Below, piece after piece: positions 39,052 through 47,771 of a stretch of DNA of 47,854 bases. The notes beneath the pieces were generated by a model. The model was not told the origin of the DNA and made no database searches. It saw nothing but the letters and a program-made list of their open reading frames with translations. Numbering within the stretch: the stretch's first letter is position 1; every line of letters begins with the position of its first letter. Location of the stretch: contig JAHZFK010000022.1 in the NCBI GenBank assembly GCA_019421385.1, forward strand, positions 1 through 47,854. Direction: 5' to 3'. Source of the DNA: Clostridiales bacterium. GTDB taxonomy: Bacteria > Bacillota > Clostridia > Oscillospirales > Butyricicoccaceae. The position numbers and the translations under genes are program-made.

Positions 39052-40323
39052 ATGCAAATCCAACCTTGCGGCCCGCTGCGCGGCGAGATGACCGTGCCGG
39101 GCGACAAATCCATTTCGCACCGCGCGGTCATGCTGGGAGCGCTGGCAAACGGCACAACCCATATCACCGGCTTTCTGATGGGCGAGGACTGCCTGTCCAC
39201 CATCGAATGCTTCCGCAAGATGGGCGTGGAAATCGAGATCACGGAGGATGAAGTGATCGTCGAGGGTGTTGGCCTGCACGGCCTGTGCGAGCCGGAGGAA
39301 ACGCTCTACACCGGCAACAGCGGCACCACCACCCGCCTGCTGTGCGGCATTCTGGCCGGTCAGCCGTTCACCGCAACGCTGAGCGGCGACGCTTCCATCC
39401 AGAAGCGCCCGATGGGCCGCGTCATCAAGCCGCTGCGTGAAATGGGCGCATCCATCGAGGGCAAAAACGATAACTACTGCCCGCTGACGCTCTATCCGAG
39501 CGAGCTGCACGGCATTGAGTACCGCCTGCCCGTGGCATCTGCCCAGCTCAAGAGCGCCATTTTGCTCGCAGGCTTGTATGCCGAGGGACAGACCACGGTC
39601 ATTGAGCCTGCCCCCTCGCGCGACCATACCGAGCGCATGTTCCGCGCGCTGGGTGTGGAGGTCGAGACCGAGGGCAACACGATTACGCTCGACCCGCCCG
39701 AGGATCTTCATGCGGTGGATATTGCCGTGCCGGGCGATATTTCGTCCGCTGCGTTCTTTCTGGTCGCGGGCGCGATCGTGCCTGGCAGCGAGCTGACCAT
39801 CAAAAACGTCGGTGTCAACCCGACGCGCACGGGCATTCTGGACGTGCTGCGTGAAATGGGTGCGGACATCACAGAGTCTAACTTCCGAGACGACGCAGAG
39901 CCGGTCTGCGACCTGACCGTGCGGCACAGCCGTCTGCACGGCGTCGAGATTGGCGGGTCGATCATTCCGCGCCTGATCGACGAGCTGCCGGTGCTCGCGG
40001 TTGCCGCTGCGTTCGCGGAGGGGGAAACCGTCATCCGCGACGCGCAGGAACTGAAGGTCAAGGAATCCAACCGCATCGCGGCCATGGTGACCGAACTGAC
40101 GCGCGCGGGCGTAGACGTGGAGGAAACCGACGACGGCATGATCATCCGCGGCGGCAAAACGCCGCGCGGCGCTTCGTTCGAAACCTATAAGGATCACCGC
40201 ATTGCCATGAGCCTTGCGGTGCTCTCACTGGCGGCGCAGACTGCCAGCCGCATCAACGATCCCGAGGTTGTTTCCATCTCCTACCCCGACTTTTTCGATA
40301 CGCTCGAAGCATTGGGAGGCTGA
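39052..40323 (+). CDS. aroA: 3-phosphoshikimate 1-carboxyvinyltransferase (EPSP synthase)
   Basis: A 423-aa enzyme transferring enolpyruvate from PEP to shikimate-3-phosphate. Landmarks are VPGDKSISHRAVMLGALA (Lys19 region), GNSGTTTRLLCGIL (88-101), LSGDASIQKRPMGRVI, and LKVKESNRIAAM, then DHRIAMS. GNSGTTTRLL, with Leu in place of the Pro of E. coli-type enzymes, matches the class II, naturally glyphosate-tolerant group; this is inference. GGAGGAG (39038-39044) in the pheA end precedes ATG 39052. Confidence 0.95.
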   Translation: MQIQPCGPLRGEMTVPGDKSISHRAVMLGALANGTTHITGFLMGEDCLSTIECFRKMGVEIEITEDEVIVEGVGLHGLCEPEETLYTGNSGTTTRLLCGILAGQPFTATLSGDASIQKRPMGRVIKPLREMGASIEGKNDNYCPLTLYPSELHGIEYRLPVASAQLKSAILLAGLYAEGQTTVIEPAPSRDHTERMFRALGVEVETEGNTITLDPPEDLHAVDIAVPGDISSAAFFLVAGAIVPGSELTIKNVGVNPTRTGILDVLREMGADITESNFRDDAEPVCDLTVRHSRLHGVEIGGSIIPRLIDELPVLAVAAAFAEGETVIRDAQELKVKESNRIAAMVTELTRAGVDVEETDDGMIIRGGKTPRGASFETYKDHRIAMSLAVLSLAAQTASRINDPEVVSISYPDFFDTLEALGG

Positions 40324-40327
40324 GCAC

Positions 40328-41713
40328 ATGCTGCTATCCATGGAAGAGTTCCGCGCCTTCGAGCCGGAAAAGCCAACCTATGCCCTGTTCGGCTGGCCGC
40401 TCGGACACACAATGAGCCCGGAGCTTCATGCGCAGCTGTTTGCCGCCTCCGGACAGGACGCGGATTACATTGGCGTTGCAGTGCCGCCCGAAAACCTGTC
40501 CGAGGCCTTTGAACTGGCAAAGCGCAAGCTCAAGGGCATCAACTGCACCATCCCGCACAAAAAAGCGGTCATCGACCTGCTCGATGATGTGGACACCGCC
40601 GCGCGTGACCTGCATTCGGTCAACACCGTCGCCTTTCGGGACGGGCGTGCGGTCGGCTACAACACAGACATCCTCGGCTTTGCCGAATCGCTTTCGCGCG
40701 ACGGCGTAAAGCTGCGCGGCAAAAAGGTACTGCTGCTGGGCTATGGCGGTGCGGCCGCGGTCATGGCTTACCACTGCATCACACAAGGGGCATACCTGAC
40801 CATCACCGGGCGCAACATGGAAAAGGCTGCCGCGCTGCAAAAGCAGCTGTGTGAAGCCGTGCCCGGAGCACATGTATCGGTATTCAGCCGCCGGCACATC
40901 CCGCGCGACATTCAAATCGTCCTCAACTCCACGCCGGTCGGCATGTTTCCCAAGGAAACCGCCGCTCCCCTGCACTATTTGCCGCACAAAACCGAATATG
41001 TGTTTGACGCGATTTACAACCCGCCCGTCACGGCGACGATGAAGCTGGCCAATCCCAAAAAGACCCGCACACGCGATGGGCTGTTTATGCTGGTCATGCA
41101 GGCGGCACATGCGCAAACCATCTGGTCGGGCGTGCAGTTTACGCCGCAGGCCTGCGAGACCATCCTGCGCCGCACCTACGGCAAAATGGCGGTCAAGCGG
41201 CTGCACGAAAAGCACGGCAAGCGCAACATCGTGCTGTGCGGCTTTATGGGCAGCGGCAAAACCACAGTCGGTCGCAAGCTTGCCCGGTTGACCGGATTGG
41301 AATTTGTCGATGCCGACCAATATCTGGAGGCGCAGGAAGGCAAAAAAATCTCGGACATTTTTGCAGAGCACGGGGAAGCCTATTTCCGTGAGCGCGAAAG
41401 TGCTTACATCCGTGAATTGTCCCAGCGGGACGGCATTGTGCTGTCGCTCGGCGGCGGCGCGGTGCTGCGGCAGGAGAACGTCGAGGCGGTCAAGCAGACC
41501 GGTCTGCTGATCCATCTGGACACGCCGTTCTACCGCATTGTCAAAAACCTGTCCTATTCCAACACCCGCCCACTGCTGGATAAACCGGATAAACAGGCCG
41601 AGACCCGCCGCCTGTACAATGCACGCAAGGGCATTTATCACCGTGTTTCGGATGTTTCCGTGCGCAGCCCGAAAATTTCCGAAGTGCTGGAAAAGCTCGT
41701 CAAGAGCATCTGA
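40328..41713 (+). CDS. aroE-aroK: Fused shikimate dehydrogenase-shikimate kinase
   Basis: A 461-aa two-enzyme protein. Residues about 1-290 are AroE: PLGHTMSPELH (25-34), catalytic Lys78 in NCTIPHK, Asp114 in GYNTD, and a NADP loop LGYGGAAAV (138-146) in place of the usual GAGGA. Residues about 298-461 are AroK: Walker A GFMGSGKTT (305-313), FVDADQYL (Asp328/Asp330), RERES (shikimate Arg), LSLGGGAVL (GGG 375-377) and the lid Arg in NTRPLLD. No frameshift or internal stop lies at the joint (KMAVKRLHEKHGKRN). The fusion performs two successive steps. GGGAGG (40314-40319) precedes ATG 40328. Confidence 0.94.
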   Translation: MLLSMEEFRAFEPEKPTYALFGWPLGHTMSPELHAQLFAASGQDADYIGVAVPPENLSEAFELAKRKLKGINCTIPHKKAVIDLLDDVDTAARDLHSVNTVAFRDGRAVGYNTDILGFAESLSRDGVKLRGKKVLLLGYGGAAAVMAYHCITQGAYLTITGRNMEKAAALQKQLCEAVPGAHVSVFSRRHIPRDIQIVLNSTPVGMFPKETAAPLHYLPHKTEYVFDAIYNPPVTATMKLANPKKTRTRDGLFMLVMQAAHAQTIWSGVQFTPQACETILRRTYGKMAVKRLHEKHGKRNIVLCGFMGSGKTTVGRKLARLTGLEFVDADQYLEAQEGKKISDIFAEHGEAYFRERESAYIRELSQRDGIVLSLGGGAVLRQENVEAVKQTGLLIHLDTPFYRIVKNLSYSNTRPLLDKPDKQAETRRLYNARKGIYHRVSDVSVRSPKISEVLEKLVKSI

Positions 41714-41771
41714 AAACGCCGCAGCCGCGGCGCAGCAATCGTTACACCATTCTGAGAAATCGAGGAGGACT

Positions 41772-44771
41772 ATGAAACATTTCGTAAAACTTCCCATCCG
41801 CCTGCTGGCGACTTCTCTGGCCGCTGTGCAGCTGTTTTCCGCAGCCGCCGGCGCCGCCTTCACCAATTCATTCTCTTATTCCTATCCGGTTGGCGAAGGT
41901 CTGCAATATACCCGCTATGAAGGCAAAAATTCAGCTGGGCTGCAAAAGGCCAATATTCTGACCTATATGCCCAACACCGGCGTTTCACCCATTATGGTAT
42001 ATGCGGACGAGCAGCTCTACGGCAGTCAGGCAACCATCACCAATGCCGTCAAATATCTGGAAAGTCAGGGAAAGACCGTGATCGGCGGCACGAATGCGGA
42101 CTTTTTTGTCATGTCCAGCGGCATCCCGATTGGTCTGGTCATTGACGAAGGCGAGCTGATCTCTTCGGATGCATGGCAGTATGCGGTCGGCTTCAAGGCG
42201 GACGGCACCGCCGTAATGGGTCGCCCGACCATGAATATGTCGATATCGGGTGCGTCCGGTACGGTCTCCGTGTCGTATTTCAATAAGACGCGCACCACGG
42301 CAGGCGCTTACCTGCTCGACCGCAACTATGACGATTCCACGCACTTCTCCGCAAAGGGAACCTATATCGTTCTGGAGCGCGTGGACGATACGCCGGTCAC
42401 CGTCAACCATTCGGTCAAGCTCAAAGTAGTCAGCAAGGGAACGGGCAACAGCCCGATCTCCATTGCAGACAACCAGATGGTTCTGACCAAATCGGATGGC
42501 GCAAACGTCCCCTCTTGGGTGGATTTCCCGGTTGGGGAAGAAGTGACGCTCTGGGTGGGTGCGAGCGACAGCAATTGGGCTGAGGTCGAATATGCTGTCG
42601 GCGGCAAGCTGCTGATTGACGACAGCACGGTCACCACCTCGGGCATTGACGCCGCCTCTTCGCGTCGTGCACGCAGCGCGATCGGTGTAAAGGCGGACGG
42701 TACTGTCGTGCTGTATGAGATCGACGGCAACCAGTCCTCGCACAGCGTTGGTCTGACCGCACAGGAACTTGGCAACGAACTGCTTGGTCTGGGCTGTGTA
42801 CGCGCCATCTGTCTGGATGGCGGCGGCTCCTCGGCCATGGCGCTGCGCCAGCCGGGCGAGAGCACGACCTCACTCATCACCAAGCCGTCGGACGGCTCGC
42901 AGCGCTCCTGCGCCAACTACATTTTCTTTATCAACAACACCCCGGCCGACGGCATCACCGCACATGCGGTTCTGACGCCGAGTTACCGCTATATCATGCC
43001 CGGTGCATCCACATGGTTCTCCGTTAAGGGCGCAGATGCTTCCTACGGACCGGCAGGCGCGCCGACCGATCTGACCTACACGGTATCGGGTGACATGGGC
43101 ACTGTGGACAACCAGACCTTTACTGCCGGTATGACGACCGGCAACGCCACGATCACCGGCTCGAACGGCGTGGTGGAAGGATCGATGATGGTCTGCGTCA
43201 CGGGCGATATCCAATCCATCACACTGCAAAACGACGGCAAGGATATCAGCTCCATTTCCCTTAAGCCGGGTCAGAGCATCAATGTCGACGGCATTGCGTA
43301 TCACCTCGGCCAGAAGATGGGGTCGATCGACACCTCGTTTACTTGGAGCGTATCCGATGGAATCGGCACCGTCGATGAAACCGGTGTGTTCACCGCAGGC
43401 AGCAGCATGGCCAGCGGCACGCTCACCTGCTCCTATGGCAACACCAGCAAATCCATTCCGGTCAATGTCGGTATGGGCGACCCGCAGGATGCGGAAACCG
43501 TTGCTGATTTTGAAAGCAGCCAGCCCTGCACGGCAACCGACGGTGTGACCCTGTCCACCGTGACCGATTATACGCAGGTCGCCCGCGGCACCGGCTCGCT
43601 CAAGGCCGCCTATGACGGCAGCAAGGTAATGACTGCAACCATTTCCGTGCCGCAGACCAATGTTTCTGATATGTCCTATCCGACGCTTTGGGCGCGCGGC
43701 GAAAACACGCAGAGCACACTGACTGCGGTCTTTACCGATGCGGAGGGCAACGAGCTGACCGCTCCCCTCTCTGCCGCAACCACCAGCAACTGGAAGCAGC
43801 TGACCGCTTCCATTCCGAACGGCGCGCAGGTGCTGACCGGCATCCGCATGGAGCGCAGCGGCTCGGGCACTGCAAACAGCGCGCTTTATCTGGATCAGAT
43901 CGTGGTCTCCGCCGATCACGCCGTGACGAACACGGACGCACCGTCCGTTTCGCTGAATAGCACATCGCTGACGGTCGATGCCGGTGCATCGGCTACCCTG
44001 ACCGGCAAGGCCACCATGGAAAACGGCAAATACCCGGCACGCGCCTCGAACATCGTGGTCAAGGTAGACGGCAAGGTGGTTTCCGGTGCGGCCAGCATGA
44101 GCGGTTCCTCCCTGTCGGTCACCACCGGCGCACTGAGCGAAGGCACCCACTGCGTCACGATTGATGTTTCGGACGACGCCGGCAACCGTGCACGCGCCTC
44201 GGCTACCATCACCGCCGGCAGCGCGAAAAACGTCTTTGCCGACACCGCCGACCACTGGGCACGCGGTTACGCCTCGCTGCTGAATGAAAACGGCATTATG
44301 AAGGGCGAAACCGGCAGCGATGGCAAAACCTACTTTAACCCTGACCGCAACCTGACCCGCAAGGAATTTGCCGTCACGATGGCGCGCCTGCTCGGTCTGG
44401 ACACGTCCTATTCCGGTGAAACCGAATTTGCAGACGATGCCGACATCCCGAGCTGGGCACGCGGCGCGGTCTATGCCGTCTCGCAGGCGGGCATCATGCA
44501 GGGTTCGAACAATGGCGGCGAGCTGTACTTCTCCCCGGATGCGGATATGACCCGCGCCGAAGTCATGACCGTTATCGGCCGCTGCCTGCCGCGCGGCTAT
44601 GCGGCCGCCACGCTGACCTATTCGGATGCATCCTCGGTTCCTTCGTGGGCGCTCGATCAGGTCAAAACCTGTGTTTCCGCCGGTATCATCGGCGGCTATA
44701 AGGACAACACCTTGCAGCCGCTCGGCAAGATCACCCGCGGCGAAATCGCCAAGATTCTGGCGCTGTTCTAA
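41772..44771 (+). CDS. Secreted phosphodiester glycosidase with C-terminal SLH domains
   Basis: A 999-aa exported protein with a Sec signal (about 1-30, LLATSLAAVQLFSAAAGA). The NAGPA-type domain (roughly 60-400) shows VIGGTNADFF, SRRARSAIGVKADGTVVLYEIDG and CVRAICLDGGGSSAMALR; relatives hydrolyse phosphodiester-linked sugars. Ig-like segments (about 405-560), a jelly-roll-like domain (about 575-720, VADFESSQPC) and another Ig-like segment follow. Three SLH domains (about 820-999) anchor it to the wall. GAGGAGG (41762-41768) sets the start; the frame upstream is a shadow of aroE-aroK. A role in trimming wall glycopolymers or other phosphodiester glycans is inferred. Confidence 0.87.
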   Translation: MKHFVKLPIRLLATSLAAVQLFSAAAGAAFTNSFSYSYPVGEGLQYTRYEGKNSAGLQKANILTYMPNTGVSPIMVYADEQLYGSQATITNAVKYLESQGKTVIGGTNADFFVMSSGIPIGLVIDEGELISSDAWQYAVGFKADGTAVMGRPTMNMSISGASGTVSVSYFNKTRTTAGAYLLDRNYDDSTHFSAKGTYIVLERVDDTPVTVNHSVKLKVVSKGTGNSPISIADNQMVLTKSDGANVPSWVDFPVGEEVTLWVGASDSNWAEVEYAVGGKLLIDDSTVTTSGIDAASSRRARSAIGVKADGTVVLYEIDGNQSSHSVGLTAQELGNELLGLGCVRAICLDGGGSSAMALRQPGESTTSLITKPSDGSQRSCANYIFFINNTPADGITAHAVLTPSYRYIMPGASTWFSVKGADASYGPAGAPTDLTYTVSGDMGTVDNQTFTAGMTTGNATITGSNGVVEGSMMVCVTGDIQSITLQNDGKDISSISLKPGQSINVDGIAYHLGQKMGSIDTSFTWSVSDGIGTVDETGVFTAGSSMASGTLTCSYGNTSKSIPVNVGMGDPQDAETVADFESSQPCTATDGVTLSTVTDYTQVARGTGSLKAAYDGSKVMTATISVPQTNVSDMSYPTLWARGENTQSTLTAVFTDAEGNELTAPLSAATTSNWKQLTASIPNGAQVLTGIRMERSGSGTANSALYLDQIVVSADHAVTNTDAPSVSLNSTSLTVDAGASATLTGKATMENGKYPARASNIVVKVDGKVVSGAASMSGSSLSVTTGALSEGTHCVTIDVSDDAGNRARASATITAGSAKNVFADTADHWARGYASLLNENGIMKGETGSDGKTYFNPDRNLTRKEFAVTMARLLGLDTSYSGETEFADDADIPSWARGAVYAVSQAGIMQGSNNGGELYFSPDADMTRAEVMTVIGRCLPRGYAAATLTYSDASSVPSWALDQVKTCVSAGIIGGYKDNTLQPLGKITRGEIAKILALF

Positions 44772-44787
44772 GCAAAATCCTTTTGTC

Positions 44788-44825
44788 CCGCCTCGTACTT
44801 TCACCAGTGCGGGGCGGTTTTTCTT
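44788..44825 (+). terminator. Intrinsic terminator of the glycosidase gene
   Basis: An 11-bp stem with G-T pairs, CCGCCTCGTAC (44788-44798) with GTGCGGGGCGG (44807-44817), is followed by TTTTTCTT. Confidence 0.85.
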
Positions 44826-44830
44826 CCCGC

Positions 44831-44859
44831 TTGACAGACGATTTTCACCATGCTATACT
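44831..44859 (+). promoter_or_regulatory. Sigma-A promoter of the MATE gene
   Basis: A perfect -35 TTGACA (44831-44836), a 17-bp spacer and -10 TATACT (44854-44859), preceded by TGC, an extended -10. The start near 44866 leaves a leader of about 118 nt. Confidence 0.88.
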
Positions 44860-44887
44860 GAATTTCGCAAAAGTGCATCCACCCGAG

Positions 44888-44965
44888 TTTTTATCGCCGG
44901 ATAAAAATTTGAGCGTCATTCTTTCCATCGTAGGCCTTTGAAGATGGAAAGGTTGACGCTCTTTT
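44888..44965 (+). promoter_or_regulatory. Two-hairpin leader of the MATE gene with terminator-like element
   Basis: Hairpin 1 is TTTTTATC-GCCG-GATAAAAA (44888-44907), 8 bp. Hairpin 2 joins GAGCGTCA (44911-44918) and CTTTCCATC (44921-44929) to GATGGAAAG (44943-44951) and TGACGCTC (44954-44961), about 18 bp with one mismatch, followed by TTTT. It sits just before AGGAGG (44973-44978) of the MATE gene, so attenuation is possible. No known riboswitch was recognised. Confidence 0.7.
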
Positions 44966-44984
44966 CAGTCTTAGGAGGAAACCC

Positions 44985-46301
44985 ATGAACCAGACCGCAA
45001 ACCTGCGCACATTCAGCCGCTATGCGTCGTTGAATATACTCGGCATGATCGGCATTTCCTGCTATATCCTTGCCGATACCTTTTTTGTCTCCCTTGGCAC
45101 GGGCGCGACCGGCCTTGCCGCACTGAATATTGCCATTCCCGCATTCAATCTGCTCAACGGACTTGGGCTGATGACCGGCGTTGGCGGTGCGACACAGTTT
45201 TCCATCTGCCGTGCGCAGCAAGATACTAAAGGCGCAGACCGTGCGTTTACTCATGCGGTTTTTCTTGGCCTTGGTATCGGCGTGCTGTTCCTGCTGCTTG
45301 GCGTGTTCGGCGCTTCCCCGCTTGCCCGGCTGCTGGGCGCAGATGCAGAAACCTTTCCGCTTACCAGCGTCTATCTGCGCACACTGCTGAGTTTTTCGCC
45401 CTTTTTTGTCATGAATAATGTGCTGCTTGCCTTTGTGCGCAACGATGGCGATCCCGGACGCGCCATGCGCGGCATGGTGATCGGCAGCCTGTCCAATATC
45501 GTGTTTGATTATCTGTTTATCTTCCCGCTCGGCATGGGGATGTTCGGCGCAGCGCTCGCCACCGGTGTGTCCCCTATCATCAGCATCCTGCTGCAAATCG
45601 GCCATCTGCGCAAACCATCGCGCGGCTTCCATCTGCTGCGCATCCGTCCAAAGCTGCAAGCGCTGCCCGCATTGTGCGCGCCCGGCCTGTCGTTCCTGAT
45701 CGGTGAAGCCTCCTCCGGCGTGGTGCTGCTGCTGTTTAATCTGGTTATGCTGCGCTTGACAGGCAACACCGGCGTTGCCGCTTACGGCATCATTGCTAAT
45801 CTGGCGCTTGTCGCCATTGCCATCTTTCAGGGCTTGAGTACCGGTATGCAGCCGCTGGTCAGCCGCAGCAGCGGTGAGGGTGACCACGCCGCACTGCGCC
45901 GCCTGTACCGCTACGGCATCCTGACCGCTCTGGGCATTTCCACGCTGCTGTATGTTTTGGTTGCTGCCTTTGCCGAACCGATCTCCGCGGCGTTCAACAG
46001 TGCCGGTGATCCCGTACTGGCGGGATATGCCGTGCCCGGTCTGCGTATTTACTTTCTCGGCTTCTGGTGCGCAGGGCTGAACATCGTATCCGCCACCTTT
46101 TTCAGCGCCTCCAACCGCACTGCCGTCGGCTTTGCGATTTCACTGGTGCGCGGTGTGGCTGCCATTCCGCCCATTCTATTTGCGCTGGCGGCTTTGTTCG
46201 GTGTCACAGGTGTCTGGGCTGCCTTCCCCACCGTTGAAGCCGTAACAGCCGTTCTGACGCTGGTATGCGTCCGGCGTGCGTTCACTTCCGGCCAAATATG
46301 A
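44985..46301 (+). CDS. MATE family efflux transporter
   Basis: A 438-aa polytopic protein with about 12 hydrophobic helices in two homologous halves. The N-terminal NILGMIGISCYILADTFFVSLGTGATGLAALNIAIP is the MATE signature split over helices 1-2. The second half repeats it (GVAAYGIIANLALVAIAIFQGLSTGMQPLVSRS). MATE proteins export drugs or cationic metabolites in exchange for Na+ or H+; the substrate is unknown. AGGAGG precedes the ATG. A structured leader suggests expression depends on a signal, perhaps the substrate. Confidence 0.93.
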   Translation: MNQTANLRTFSRYASLNILGMIGISCYILADTFFVSLGTGATGLAALNIAIPAFNLLNGLGLMTGVGGATQFSICRAQQDTKGADRAFTHAVFLGLGIGVLFLLLGVFGASPLARLLGADAETFPLTSVYLRTLLSFSPFFVMNNVLLAFVRNDGDPGRAMRGMVIGSLSNIVFDYLFIFPLGMGMFGAALATGVSPIISILLQIGHLRKPSRGFHLLRIRPKLQALPALCAPGLSFLIGEASSGVVLLLFNLVMLRLTGNTGVAAYGIIANLALVAIAIFQGLSTGMQPLVSRSSGEGDHAALRRLYRYGILTALGISTLLYVLVAAFAEPISAAFNSAGDPVLAGYAVPGLRIYFLGFWCAGLNIVSATFFSASNRTAVGFAISLVRGVAAIPPILFALAALFGVTGVWAAFPTVEAVTAVLTLVCVRRAFTSGQI

Positions 46302-46303
46302 AA

Positions 46304-46343
46304 AACAGGCCTTTCGGCAATCGCCGAAGGCCTGTTCTTTTTA
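46304..46343. terminator. Bidirectional terminator between MATE and murD
   Basis: A long stem, AACAGGCCTTTCGGC (46304-46318) with GCCGAAGGCCTGTT (46323-46336), carries one bulged T and a 4-nt loop. T-rich tracts follow in both directions (CTTTTTAATT; TTTTTCAT on the minus strand). Confidence 0.9.
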
Positions 46344-46349
46344 ATTCTG

Positions 46350-47711
46350 TTATAGCGCGTTGACCAGCGATTTGAACAGCTTGCCGCGCTCCATAAAATT
46401 CTTAAAACGGTCAAACGAAGCGCTTGCCGGGCTCATGATAACCACATCGCCCTCTTCTGCCTGTGCCGCCGCTTCGCGCACCGCGGTTTCGAGATTCTCA
46501 ACCTCTAAAATGGGCGGATGCTCGCCCTCCACCGCCAGCACACAGTCGCGGATCTTAGGTGCAGTCGCACCGGTGACCAGCAGCAGCTTAACATGTTCAC
46601 AGATCGGCTCACCAAGCACATCATACGGGATATGCTTGTCATAGCCGCCCGCAATCAGGATCACCTTCTGCTGGAAGGATTCCAGACCTGCGATCGTGCG
46701 CGTCGGGCTGGACGCGATCGAGTCATTGTAATACTTTACGCCATCCTTTTCACGCACAAACTCAATGCGATGCTCTACCCCGCCGAACGTGGTCGCCACT
46801 TCGCGGATATCGTCATCCGAGGCATAACCCTGTACGATTGCGGCAGCCATCATCATATTGTATACATTGTGCGCGCCGGGAATACGGATATCTGCCGCCG
46901 GCATCAACTCGCGCCGCACGCCGTTATCCGCAATATAGATCACATCATCCTTAAGGAACACACCGTTGGCAAGCTCCTGCTTTTTGCTGGTGCAGAACAG
47001 GTTGCCTGACGCATGCAGTGTGCGGGTGACCTCATCATCCAGATTGAGCACCAGACGATCGTCCTCGGTCTGATTGAGGTAAATAGCCGTCTTGGCCTGC
47101 ACATACTCGTCAAAATCCTTGTGATAATCCAGATGGTTGGGCGTGAGGTTCGTGATTGCCGCCACATGGGGAGAATGCTTCATCCCCATCAGCTGGAAGG
47201 AGGAAAGCTCCACGACCGCAAGATCCTCCGGCTTCATTTCACTGACCCGCGGCAGCAGAGGCGTTCCGATATTGCCGCCCAGATGCACAGTATAGCCCGC
47301 GTGCTTCAAAATTTCACTGACGAGCGTTGTGGTCGTCGTCTTACCGTCCGAACCCGTGACACCGATGATCGGACAGGGACACACCGCGAAGAACAGTTCC
47401 ATCTCGCTGGTGATCTCCGAGCCACCCTCGCACGCTTTTTGCAAAAAGCGTGGATGCACGCCCGGCGTGCGGAAAATCACATCCTCATCCAGCGCATCCA
47501 GATAATGCTCGCCAAGCACAAAATCCACGCCCAGCGTGGCCAGCGTGGCATAGCCGTCCCCCAGTTCGGTTGGGTCCTTTTTGTCATGCACGGTTACCCG
47601 CACGCCCGCTGCGCGCAGCATACGGATGAGCGGCATATTGCTCACCCCGGCGCCGATAACCCCGACCCGCTTATCCGACAGGCCGCCAAAATATTGTTCT
47701 AAAGCTGTCAT
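46350..47711 (-). CDS. murD: UDP-N-acetylmuramoyl-L-alanine--D-glutamate ligase
   Basis: A 453-aa cytoplasmic Mur ligase adding D-Glu to UDP-MurNAc-L-Ala in peptidoglycan synthesis. The N-terminal Rossmann-like domain shows VGVIGAGVSNMPLIRML. The ATP loop GVTGSDGKTTTTTLV is complete. The central domain shows ELSSFQL, TNLTPNHLDYH and the Lys-bearing QAKTAIY. The C-terminal domain begins near 305 (HRIEFV, NDSIASSPTRTIAGLESF). ATG 47711 gives MTALEQYFGG; upstream residues in frame are through the promoter. The ribosome site is weak (AAGGCGG). It is not in a dcw cluster here. Confidence 0.96.
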   Translation of the reverse strand: MTALEQYFGGLSDKRVGVIGAGVSNMPLIRMLRAAGVRVTVHDKKDPTELGDGYATLATLGVDFVLGEHYLDALDEDVIFRTPGVHPRFLQKACEGGSEITSEMELFFAVCPCPIIGVTGSDGKTTTTTLVSEILKHAGYTVHLGGNIGTPLLPRVSEMKPEDLAVVELSSFQLMGMKHSPHVAAITNLTPNHLDYHKDFDEYVQAKTAIYLNQTEDDRLVLNLDDEVTRTLHASGNLFCTSKKQELANGVFLKDDVIYIADNGVRRELMPAADIRIPGAHNVYNMMMAAAIVQGYASDDDIREVATTFGGVEHRIEFVREKDGVKYYNDSIASSPTRTIAGLESFQQKVILIAGGYDKHIPYDVLGEPICEHVKLLLVTGATAPKIRDCVLAVEGEHPPILEVENLETAVREAAAQAEEGDVVIMSPASASFDRFKNFMERGKLFKSLVNAL

Positions 47712-47742
47712 ATATGCGTACACCGCCTTTTTCACAGGATAC

Positions 47743-47771
47743 AGTATACAGGATTTTTGTCTATTTTGCAA
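47743..47771 (-). promoter_or_regulatory. Sigma-A promoter of murD
   Basis: On the minus strand: -35 TTGCAA (47771-47766), 17-bp spacer, -10 TATACT (47748-47743). Confidence 0.8.

Noticed and set aside
41538..41771. 78-residue extension of the phosphodiester glycosidase
   Set aside because: It is a frame shadow of the aroK part of aroE-aroK; the signal peptide begins at 41772 behind GAGGAGG.
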